64,000 nt of DNA from an uncultured Mollicutes bacterium (lineage in GTDB: Bacteria > Bacillota_I > Bacilli_A > RFN20 > CAG-826): positions 1 to 64,000 of the forward strand of contig UQFN01000007.1 of assembly GCA_900540365.1 (NCBI GenBank), given 5' to 3'. The position numbers and the translations under genes are program-made. Numbering within the stretch: position 1 is the first letter of the stretch; every line of letters starts with the position of its first letter. The notes under the pieces were generated by a model, which saw nothing but the letters and a program-made list of their open reading frames with translations, did no database searches and had not been told where the DNA came from. This document shows, in pieces, positions 53,915 through 61,783 of the stretch.

Positions 53915-54755
53915 AGTAGAATTTGATTTAACAAAATTATCTAAACTTTTAAGTTCTTTTTCTTTAATTACTAAAGTTAGAATTGTTATTTTTGATAAAA
54001 ATTTTAATAAAGTTATTTCAAGTGATCTTGATGATTCACCTTATTGCCAATTAATTCAAACTAATCAAGAAAATTTAAAAAAATGTAACTGTTCAAATTG
54101 TGAAGCTTTTTTACACTGTAAAGATAGCGATGAGCTTTATATTTATAAATGTCATGCTGGCTTATTTGAAGCGATGTTAAATTTAAAAATTGAACATAAT
54201 ATCGTCGGTTATATTATGTTTGGTCAAATATCTGATATCAAGAATAACTTGGAAAGATTTAATTTTTTAAAAGGAAACATTGATAATATTGAAATTTCAA
54301 ATTTTAAAAAAGAAGAGATTATTAATAGTTTAACTTATAAGTCTTTAGATGAAATTAAAGCAATTTCAGTAATTTTATTGGCTTTAAGTAAATATGTTTT
54401 AAGTGAAAAATATGTTTCTTTAAAAAGAAACGAATTTAAAAAAGAATTAGATAATGTTATTTTAAATAACTTAGAAAACAATAAATTAACTAGTAACTTC
54501 ATTGCTAAAAAATTAGGTATAAATAGAACTAAGCTTTTTTTAAACGCTAAAGCTTATTTAGATATATCATTAAATCAATATATTTTAGAAAAAAAGTTGA
54601 GTTCTGCAAGGTTTTTATTGGAAAATACCGATTTATCCATTGAAGAAATAGCTTATAAAACTGGATTTAATACTTATAGTTACTTTCTAAAATCATTTAA
54701 AAAACGTTATAAAATAACTCCTTATAAATATCAACTTGCATTGAAAAATAAGTAA
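53907..54755 (+). CDS. PocR-type sensor domain with AraC helix-turn-helix
   Basis: 282 residues. An N-terminal PocR domain (about 5-155) has the characteristic cysteines (CQLIQ, KKCNCSNC, HCK, YKCHAG) and the hydrophobic IVGYIMFGQI strand. A C-terminal AraC pair of HTHs (about 180-280, IAKKLGINRTKLF and EIAYKTGFNTYSYFLKSFKKR) follows. PocR domains bind small ligands, known for propanediol control in enteric bacteria. Lactaldehyde or propanediol from rhamnose breakdown would be a logical signal. The gene is translationally coupled to the rhamnosidase and probably controls the isomerase operon just downstream. Confidence 0.85.
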   Translation: MSEVEFDLTKLSKLLSSFSLITKVRIVIFDKNFNKVISSDLDDSPYCQLIQTNQENLKKCNCSNCEAFLHCKDSDELYIYKCHAGLFEAMLNLKIEHNIVGYIMFGQISDIKNNLERFNFLKGNIDNIEISNFKKEEIINSLTYKSLDEIKAISVILLALSKYVLSEKYVSLKRNEFKKELDNVILNNLENNKLTSNFIAKKLGINRTKLFLNAKAYLDISLNQYILEKKLSSARFLLENTDLSIEEIAYKTGFNTYSYFLKSFKKRYKITPYKYQLALKNK

Positions 54756-54809
54756 TAAAATACATACGATTTTGCAAAAAAGAATAACGATAATTCATAT
54801 ATTAAGCTC

Positions 54810-54833
54810 TAATTTAATTTTAAAATTAAATTA
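54810..54833 (+). promoter_or_regulatory. perfect 24-bp palindrome upstream of the isomerase gene
   Basis: TAATTTAATTTT followed by its exact complement, 18 bp before the ATG. It could be an operator. Upstream, ACGAT occurs twice exactly 21 bp apart (54766 and 54787), as for AraC-type half-sites, but five bases are weak evidence. Confidence 0.4.
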
Positions 54834-54850
54834 TAAATGGAGATAAAAAT

Positions 54851-56254
54851 ATGAGAAAAACAACATTTGCTTTATTTTTTGGTAATCGTGGATTTATGCC
54901 AGCTGAATTAATTTTAGATGCTAGGAGAGATATGGTAAAGGCAGTAAAAGATGCTGGATATGATTATTTAATTATGGATGAAAATGCTACTAGATATGGT
55001 GCAGTTGAAACTCGTGATGAAGGAAGAATATATCATGATTGGCTAGAATCTCATAAAGGTGAGTTCGATGGAGTTATTTTATGCATGCCAATTTTTATCG
55101 ATGAAAACGGTGCTATTACAGCTTTAAGAGATGCTAATGTTCCAATTTTAATGCAAGCTTGCCCTGATGAAATTGGAAAAATGGATTTTGCTCATCGTCG
55201 TGATGCTTTTTGTGGAAAATTTTCAGTAACTGATGTTTTTTCACAATATAAAGTTCCTTTTACAGTATTAAAACCTCATGTAGTTAATATTTTAAGCAAA
55301 GAATTTCAAAATAATTTACATGATTTTGCACAAATTTGCCAAGTAGTTAAAGGAATGAAACGTTTTACGATTGGTTGTATTGGTGCAAGAACAACCGCTT
55401 TTAAAACTGTTAGATTTGATGAAGTTGCTTTAGAAAAATATGGTATTACAGTAGAATCTTTTGATTTATCAGAACTATTTCATTTTGTAGATGAATTAAA
55501 GGATGATAATCCAGAAGTTATTAAAAAAATAAATCGTCTTGAAAATTATACTAACTTTAGTTGCTGTCCAAAGGACAGATTAGTAACATTAGCAAAATTT
55601 GGTGTTGTAATTGATAAATATATTAAAGATTATCATCTTGATGCTATTACTTTAAGATGTTGGAACGAAATTGAAACTTATTATCGAGTTTGTCCTTGTG
55701 TATTACTTAGTGAATTAAATGATCGAGGAATTGTTGCAAGTTGTGAGATTGATTTATGTAGTGCAATAACCATGCGCGCATTAAGTTTAGCTAGTTCACT
55801 TCCTAGTGCATGCCTTGATTGGAATAATAATTATGGAGATGATGAAAATAAAGTAATTTTATTTCATTGTGGGCCAGTTGCTCAAACTTTAATGACTAAA
55901 AAAGGTTTAGTTACTGACCATAAAATGTTTTCAAAATGTGATCCTGATTCAGGATGGGGAAGTAACGAAGGAAGAATTAAAGATTTTGATATGACTTTTA
56001 CTAATTGTAAAACTGAAGATGGCAAGTTAGTTGTTTATGTTAGTGAAGGTAAATTTACAAAAGACGAAATTGAAAAAGAATTTTTTGGATGTGGCGGTGT
56101 AGCTCAAATTGATAATTTACAAAATAAACTTATTTTATTAGCTAGAAATGGTTTTAAACATCATACAACAGTTGGTGTTGGACATTTAAAAAATATTTTA
56201 GAAGAAGCCTTCAAAGTTTATCTAAATTATGAAGTAGTAGATATTGATAAATAA
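54851..56254 (+). CDS. L-fucose/L-arabinose isomerase-like protein (COG2407 type)
   Basis: 467 residues, three-domain fold of the fucose isomerase superfamily. The metal-binding triad fits Glu299 (SCEIDL), Asp323 (LDWNNNY) and His339 (FHCGP). It would convert an aldose to its ketose with Mn2+. It is followed at once by a FGGY kinase, a DUF4432 epimerase and a class II aldolase, so it opens a complete pathway. It is shorter than FucI (about 590) and lies outside classical AraA, so L-fucose, L-arabinose, D-arabinose or a rare pectic sugar remain possible. SD TGGAG. Confidence 0.82.
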   Translation: MRKTTFALFFGNRGFMPAELILDARRDMVKAVKDAGYDYLIMDENATRYGAVETRDEGRIYHDWLESHKGEFDGVILCMPIFIDENGAITALRDANVPILMQACPDEIGKMDFAHRRDAFCGKFSVTDVFSQYKVPFTVLKPHVVNILSKEFQNNLHDFAQICQVVKGMKRFTIGCIGARTTAFKTVRFDEVALEKYGITVESFDLSELFHFVDELKDDNPEVIKKINRLENYTNFSCCPKDRLVTLAKFGVVIDKYIKDYHLDAITLRCWNEIETYYRVCPCVLLSELNDRGIVASCEIDLCSAITMRALSLASSLPSACLDWNNNYGDDENKVILFHCGPVAQTLMTKKGLVTDHKMFSKCDPDSGWGSNEGRIKDFDMTFTNCKTEDGKLVVYVSEGKFTKDEIEKEFFGCGGVAQIDNLQNKLILLARNGFKHHTTVGVGHLKNILEEAFKVYLNYEVVDIDK

Positions 56255-56255
56255 T

Positions 56256-57725
56256 ATGATACTTGCTGGACTTGACATTGGAACAACTGGATCTAAAATA
56301 ACTTTATTTAAAGATACAACCTTTTTTGATTCTTTTTATACCAAATATGATTATGAAGTAGAAGATATTAACTTAATTGATGTTAATAAAATTTTTGAAG
56401 CTATTTTAAAAATGCTTAAAGAAGTTTTTAGTAAATATAACTCTATTGATGCACTTGGAGTAACTTCTTTTGGAGAAACTTTTGTTCTTCTTGATAAAGA
56501 TGATCATATTTTAATGAATTCTTATTTATATACAAGTAAAGAAGGTTTTAAAGAAGCTCATACAATTGAAAGAAAACTTACTAAAAGAAAATTAGGTTAT
56601 ATTAGTGGTCAAATTGGGGATAATATGTTTTCTTTACCAAAATTGTTATATATAAAAAATAATAATAAGAAAATATATAAACAAATTGATAAGATTATGT
56701 TAATTGAGGATTATATTGTCTATAAATTAACTAAAAAAAAAGCAATAGATTATTCTTTAGCTTGTAGAACTCTAGCTTTTGATATTAATAAAAAAGAATT
56801 TAGTGATGCGATTTTAAATGAATTTAATATTAAAAAAGAATTATGGTCTAAACCAGTTAAGAGTGGAACCTTTGTTGGATATTTATTAGATGAATATCAA
56901 AAAGTATTTAATTTATCTAAAAAAGTCAAAATATATTGTATAAGTCATGACCAAGTAAGTAATACCTTAGGTTCAGGAATTTTAAAACCTTATGATGCTG
57001 TTGATGGGAATGGGACTTGTGAATGTATTAGTGTTTGTTATAAAAAAGAAGATATAAAGCCTTTTTTATATAATTATGGTTATGGAGTAATTCCTTATTT
57101 ATATAATGATTTATATTTATCTTATATATTAAATTATAGTGGCGGATCTTTAATTGATTATGTATTAAAAACTTATTTTCCTAAGGATTTAGAAAAATAT
57201 AAAGAAAATATATATGAATTTATTGAATTAAATTTAAAAGATGAAATTAGTGATGTTCTTGTTTTACCATATTTTCTTGGTAATTTAACTCCTTATAAAG
57301 ATAAAAAGATTAAAGGAGCAATTTTAAATTTATCACTTGATACTACAAAATTTGATATTTATAAAGCTACTTTAGAATCGCTTTGTTTTGAAATGAAACT
57401 TAATTTAGATATTTTTGAAGAAAACGGAATTAAGATAAATAATTTATATGCTAGTGGCGGGAGTAGTGTAAATGAATATTATTTACAATTAAAAGCTGAT
57501 ATTTTTAATAAGGATATAATTCAACTTGAAAATAAAGATGCTGGTACTCTAGGGTGTTTAATATTGCTAGGTAAAGAAGAAGGTTTATTTAGTTCATATG
57601 AAGAAGGAATTAAAAAAATAGTTGCGATTAGAAAGGTTTTTCATCCAAATCGTAAGAATTTTGAAGCATATAAAGAAAAATATTTTCGTTATAAGAAAAT
57701 ATATAAATGCATAAGGAAGGTATAA
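56256..57725 (+). CDS. FGGY-family carbohydrate kinase (ketose kinase)
   Basis: 489 residues from ATG 56256, 1 bp after the isomerase stop; the in-frame TTG at 56244 is not needed. The phosphate-1 loop DIGTTGSKITLF opens the protein. The catalytic-aspartate region (ISHDQVSN, near residue 233) and the late GGSSVNEYYLQLKAD motif fit FGGY kinases. It should phosphorylate the ketose made by the upstream isomerase for aldol cleavage by the enzyme two genes down. Substrate unknown; not close enough to AraB or RhaB for a name. Confidence 0.85.
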   Translation: MILAGLDIGTTGSKITLFKDTTFFDSFYTKYDYEVEDINLIDVNKIFEAILKMLKEVFSKYNSIDALGVTSFGETFVLLDKDDHILMNSYLYTSKEGFKEAHTIERKLTKRKLGYISGQIGDNMFSLPKLLYIKNNNKKIYKQIDKIMLIEDYIVYKLTKKKAIDYSLACRTLAFDINKKEFSDAILNEFNIKKELWSKPVKSGTFVGYLLDEYQKVFNLSKKVKIYCISHDQVSNTLGSGILKPYDAVDGNGTCECISVCYKKEDIKPFLYNYGYGVIPYLYNDLYLSYILNYSGGSLIDYVLKTYFPKDLEKYKENIYEFIELNLKDEISDVLVLPYFLGNLTPYKDKKIKGAILNLSLDTTKFDIYKATLESLCFEMKLNLDIFEENGIKINNLYASGGSSVNEYYLQLKADIFNKDIIQLENKDAGTLGCLILLGKEEGLFSSYEEGIKKIVAIRKVFHPNRKNFEAYKEKYFRYKKIYKCIRKV

Positions 57726-57726
57726 A

Positions 57727-58710
57727 ATGATTAATAAATTAGACTATATTGGTAATGAGTATCAACTTTATGGAGTTAGAGTTATTTCGTTAGTAAATGG
57801 AAAATCTAACAATGTCAAACTTTTAGAAGTGAAAAACGGACTTGGTTTAGAATTGGAAATTAATTTAGATCGAGGGTTTGATATAACTTCTTTAAAATTT
57901 GAAGGAGTCAATTTTTCTTATTTATCAAGTTGTGGTTATGTAAATAGTGCTTATTATGATAATAAAGGTGAGGGTTTTTTAAAATCTTTTAGTGCAGGAT
58001 TTTTAACTACTTGTGGATTAACTCAAGTTGGATCTCCTAATACTGATGAAAATGAAGAGTTACCATTACACGGTACGTTTTCTAATATCCCAGTAAATAA
58101 TTATTCTTATTATATTAAAAATAATAAGATTTACTTAAAAGCAGAAATTCTTGATGAAAATATTTTTAATTACAAACTTCAGCTTCTTAGAACGATTGAA
58201 GTTAATTTATTAAAAAACGAATTTAAGCTTAAAGATGAGATTATTAATCGTGGAGATAAGATAACCCCATTACAAATTTTATATCATATGAATTTAGGAT
58301 ATCCGTTTTTAGATGAAAATATAAAACTAAATATTCCTTCAAATAAAATAGTCCCTAGAAATGAAGAAGCAGAAAAATATATCTCTACCGCATTAAAATT
58401 TGATGAACCAACTAAAAATTATTTGGAAAGATGTTATTATCATTATTTTAATAAAGATAATGTTAGGATTAGTGCCTTCAATCCATTATTAAATAAAGGT
58501 TTTGAAATTTGTTATAATTCAAATAACTTAAAATATTTTACTGAATGGAAAATGTGTGGAATTCGTGATTATGTTTTAGGTCTTGAACCAGGAAATACTT
58601 TGCCTGAAGGAAGAAATATTATGCGAAAAAGAAATGAACTAGAGTTTATTAATCCAAAAGAAGTCAAAAAATTCGAATTTAAAATAAAATTATTTAATAA
58701 GGAGAAATAG
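57727..58710 (+). CDS. DUF4432 aldose-1-epimerase-like protein
   Basis: 327 residues with a galactose-mutarotase-like beta sandwich (LELEINLDRGFDITSLKFEG, CGLTQVGSPN, LYHMNLGYPFL-like strand with His-Asn, and GLEPGNTLPEGR with the catalytic-type Glu). It probably interconverts anomers of the sugar handled by the isomerase. The family is often found next to sugar catabolic genes of unknown specificity. SD AAGGAAGG. Tight spacing on both sides (1 bp each) shows an operon. Confidence 0.82.
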   Translation: MINKLDYIGNEYQLYGVRVISLVNGKSNNVKLLEVKNGLGLELEINLDRGFDITSLKFEGVNFSYLSSCGYVNSAYYDNKGEGFLKSFSAGFLTTCGLTQVGSPNTDENEELPLHGTFSNIPVNNYSYYIKNNKIYLKAEILDENIFNYKLQLLRTIEVNLLKNEFKLKDEIINRGDKITPLQILYHMNLGYPFLDENIKLNIPSNKIVPRNEEAEKYISTALKFDEPTKNYLERCYYHYFNKDNVRISAFNPLLNKGFEICYNSNNLKYFTEWKMCGIRDYVLGLEPGNTLPEGRNIMRKRNELEFINPKEVKKFEFKIKLFNKEK

Positions 58711-58711
58711 T

Positions 58712-59554
58712 ATGTTAGTTAATTTAAATGAAGTTTTAAAATACGCTAAAGAACATCATTGTGCAATAGGCTCATTTAATACCCCAACACTTGAAAGTTT
58801 AAATGCTGTCTTAAATGCTGCTACAAAATTAAATGTTCCAGTTATTATTATGCATGCTGAATGTCATGAAAACGAAGCCCCATTAACAATGATTGGACCA
58901 ATTATGATCATGATGGCTAAAAAAGCAAATATTCCAGTTTGTGTTCATCTTGATCATGGAGAACATTTTGAATATATTAAACAAGCAATTGAACTTGGAT
59001 TTAGTAGTGTAATGTTTGATGGCTCTTCATTAGACTATGATGAAAATGTAAGACTTACAAAAAAAGTTGTTGAACTTGCTCATAAAAATAACATTAGCGT
59101 CGAAGCTGAAATTGGTATTTTAGGTGGAAGAGAAGCAGGAAATACTAAGATTTTAACTCCAAATGAAATGTATACTGATCCTGATTTAGCTAAAAAATTT
59201 GTTGAAGATACAAAAATTGATGCTTTAGCTTGTTCTTTTGGTACAGCACACGGCATTTATAAAGAAACCCCAAAATTAGACTTTGAAAGAATAGATAAAA
59301 TTAGAAAACTTTGCAATATTCCTCTTGTTATGCATGGAGGAAGTGGCGTGCCTTATGAAGATTATATAAAAGCTATTAAGTTAGGTGTTATGAAAATAAA
59401 TTACTATTCTTACATGGCTAGAGCTGGAGTTAATGCATGTAAGGAAATATTAAAAACCGATGTAAAATTTTTCCATGAAGTTGCTCATTTTGCTACGCTT
59501 AAAATGGAAGAAGATGTTACTAATGCAATGAAAGTAATGTACTTTATAAACTAA
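58712..59554 (+). CDS. class II (zinc) ketose-bisphosphate-type aldolase
   Basis: 280 residues. Zinc ligands in VHLDHGEHF (His), CSFGTAHG (His) and VMHGGSG (His), plus AEIGILGG, are typical of the FbaA/GatY/KbaY family. It should split the phosphorylated ketose to dihydroxyacetone phosphate and an aldehyde, completing the isomerase-kinase-aldolase route. It could instead be the glycolytic fructose-bisphosphate aldolase, but its operon position argues for the special sugar. It is convergent with the second AraC gene; only a weak hairpin separates them. Confidence 0.85.
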   Translation: MLVNLNEVLKYAKEHHCAIGSFNTPTLESLNAVLNAATKLNVPVIIMHAECHENEAPLTMIGPIMIMMAKKANIPVCVHLDHGEHFEYIKQAIELGFSSVMFDGSSLDYDENVRLTKKVVELAHKNNISVEAEIGILGGREAGNTKILTPNEMYTDPDLAKKFVEDTKIDALACSFGTAHGIYKETPKLDFERIDKIRKLCNIPLVMHGGSGVPYEDYIKAIKLGVMKINYYSYMARAGVNACKEILKTDVKFFHEVAHFATLKMEEDVTNAMKVMYFIN

Positions 59555-59581
59555 TAAATTTAAGTAGAAACCTTGCAAAAC

Positions 59582-60394
59582 TCAACTTTTTTTGTTGATT
59601 TTTCGAAATTCTTTAGGGGTTAAATTAGCAATTAATTTAAATTTTTTTGTGAAATAACTTGTATTATTAAAGCCGATTAATGCGGAGATTTCAGTTATGC
59701 TCATATCGGTAATTATTAATAAATTTTTAGCTTCCTCAATTTGACAAATTAGTTTATATGTAAAAATAGATAAATTAGTTTTTTCTTTAAATTTATGACA
59801 TAAATAAAATGTTGAAACATTTAATCTTTTTGCTAATTCAGCTAATTTGATATTAGCACTAAAATTATTTTTAATAATTTCTTTGCAAGTAAAAATTAAA
59901 GAGTCATCATCTTTTTCCTCATTAGAGGTAATAGCTGCTTTATTTGATCTTTCAATTAGTTTAAAAATTATATTCACATAACTATCAATAATATTTTGAT
60001 AAAGAAATTTCTTTTTTTGAGCTTCTTTAAATAAAAAATCATAAATTGCTTTAATTTGATTTAAATCACTTTCTTTTAAATAAAGAATAAAAGTATTTTT
60101 ACTAAAATCTTCTTTAGTTGTTAATTCAATTTTATTTATACCTAAAGCATAAAATTCTAAGTTTTCATTTTCTTCAAAATGCATTGAATTTTTATTAATG
60201 ATTATTAAATCGTTTTTCTTAACAAAAAATGTTTCATCTAAAGTAGTAATTTTTCCTTGCCCATTAGTTACTAAAATAATTTCTAAATTTGGATGTGAAT
60301 GAATTAAAGGTTTAAAATTCTCATCAATTAAAGTATGAGAAATATAAAGTATATTTGACTTGTTATTTGAGGATAATTGAATTCGTTGATGCAT
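59582..60394 (-). CDS. AraC-family regulator, probable rhamnose activator
   Basis: 270 residues. A cupin domain (about 15-95; HSHPNLEIILVTNGQGKI) precedes two HTH motifs (KLAELAKRLNVSTFYLCHKFKEK and EISALIGFNNTSYFTKKFK). It is divergent to rhaBAD across 69 bp, which contain a direct repeat spaced 21 bp. It should activate rha genes in response to rhamnose, as RhaS does, and the repeat overlapping its own start codon suggests autoregulation. Named by context only; orthology to RhaS is not claimed. Confidence 0.88.
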   Translation of the reverse strand: MHQRIQLSSNNKSNILYISHTLIDENFKPLIHSHPNLEIILVTNGQGKITTLDETFFVKKNDLIIINKNSMHFEENENLEFYALGINKIELTTKEDFSKNTFILYLKESDLNQIKAIYDFLFKEAQKKKFLYQNIIDSYVNIIFKLIERSNKAAITSNEEKDDDSLIFTCKEIIKNNFSANIKLAELAKRLNVSTFYLCHKFKEKTNLSIFTYKLICQIEEAKNLLIITDMSITEISALIGFNNTSYFTKKFKLIANLTPKEFRKINKKS

Positions 60395-60423
60395 AACAAT
60401 ATAGTTATATTTTATAACAATAT
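60393..60423 (+). promoter_or_regulatory. 21-bp-spaced direct repeat, probable AraC-type operator
   Basis: ATAACAATAT occurs at 60393-60402 and 60414-60423. Spacing of two helical turns and position just upstream of the rhaB -35 region fit the paired half-sites used by AraC-family activators. Confidence 0.6.
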
Positions 60424-60451
60424 TTATATATAAGATATATGAAAATAAAAA

Positions 60452-60457
60452 TATAAT
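60452..60457 (+). promoter_or_regulatory. -10 box of rhaB (leaderless)
   Basis: A perfect TATAAT followed by 6 nt and the rhaB ATG. No good -35 is present, in line with an activator-dependent promoter, and no SD. Confidence 0.6.
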
Positions 60458-60463
60458 TAAGAT

Positions 60464-61783
60464 ATGAAAGGAATTTATTTAGCAATCGATTTAGGAGCAT
60501 CAAGTGGTCGTCATATTGTAGGCTATAAAAATGAAAATGATGAATTAATTTTAGATGAAGTATATCGTTTTAAAAATTCATATGAAATTATTAATAACCA
60601 CAGAGTATGGAATATTGATTATCTCTTTAAACAAATTAAATTAGGAATAAAAGAAGCGCTTAAAAAATATCATCAAATAACTTCATTATCTATTGATACT
60701 TGGGGAGTCGATTATGTTTTATTAAAAAATAATAAAGAAATTTATCCAGCTTATTGTTATAGAGATGAAAGAACAAAAGCAGTAATTAATCAAGTTCATA
60801 GTCTAATACCTTTTAAAGAACTTTATAAAATTACTGGAACTCAATTTCAAGAATTTAATACTATTTACCAATTATATGAAGATTTAATTAGTGGAAGATT
60901 AAATAATTCAGATGAATTTTTAATGTTACCTGAATATTTTATCTATAAATTAACAAACATTAAGGTTAGAGAATATACTAACGCCTCAACTACAGGACTA
61001 TTTGATATAAATAAAAAATCTTTTAGCAAAGAAATTATTTCAAGATTAGGTTTTAATGATAAATTATTTAATAAAGTTAATTATCCTGGAGAAGATGTTG
61101 GTTATTTAAAAGAAGATATTGCTAAAGAAGTGGGGGGAAATATTTTAGTTAAATTATGTGCCACCCATGATACAGCCAGTGCAATCGAAGGTATTTCACT
61201 TAATAAATATGTACCTTATATATCAAGCGGAACTTGGTCTTTACTTGGAGTTAAACTTGATAAACCAATAACAAGTGAAAAAGCTTTGAAATTTAATTAT
61301 TCAAATGAACTTGGCCCAACATATGTTCGTTTTCAAAAAAATATTATGGGATTATGGATTATTCAAAATCTGTCTAAAGAATATAATATTGATTTTATAA
61401 ATTTAGTTAACCTAGCTAGAAAATCAAGTTATAAAGAAATTTTTGATGTAAATGATAGTGTATTTTTATCTTCTAATAATATGGATCAAGAAATTAAAAA
61501 TTATTTTATTAAACATAATAAAATTGTACCTTGTTCAAAAGAAGATGTTATTAACTCTGCTCTTCATTCTTTAGCCTATTCTTATAAAGTTGCTATTATG
61601 GAATTAGAAGAAATTACCTCTAATAACTATAAAGAAATTTATATTATAGGTGGAGGAGCCAAAAATAAATATTTAAATGAATTAACTTCATTTTATACAT
61701 CTAAAAAGATTATTGCTTTAGAAATAGAAGCTTCATCAATAGGAAATTTACTAGTACAAATGGGAGGAAAAACTAATGAATAA
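60464..61783 (+). CDS. rhaB: rhamnulokinase
   Basis: 439 residues of the FGGY family. N-terminal DLGASSGRHIVG with the Arg typical of RhaB, RVWNIDYLF, SIDTWGVDY and the catalytic Asp in ATHDTASAIEG are present, followed by YISSGTWSLLG. It phosphorylates L-rhamnulose at C1. First gene of rhaBAD. The leaderless promoter is under a probable AraC site. It overlaps rhaA by 8 bp. Slightly shorter than the usual 470-490 residues, but the C-terminal GGGAKN motif is intact. Confidence 0.92.
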   Translation: MKGIYLAIDLGASSGRHIVGYKNENDELILDEVYRFKNSYEIINNHRVWNIDYLFKQIKLGIKEALKKYHQITSLSIDTWGVDYVLLKNNKEIYPAYCYRDERTKAVINQVHSLIPFKELYKITGTQFQEFNTIYQLYEDLISGRLNNSDEFLMLPEYFIYKLTNIKVREYTNASTTGLFDINKKSFSKEIISRLGFNDKLFNKVNYPGEDVGYLKEDIAKEVGGNILVKLCATHDTASAIEGISLNKYVPYISSGTWSLLGVKLDKPITSEKALKFNYSNELGPTYVRFQKNIMGLWIIQNLSKEYNIDFINLVNLARKSSYKEIFDVNDSVFLSSNNMDQEIKNYFIKHNKIVPCSKEDVINSALHSLAYSYKVAIMELEEITSNNYKEIYIIGGGAKNKYLNELTSFYTSKKIIALEIEASSIGNLLVQMGGKTNE

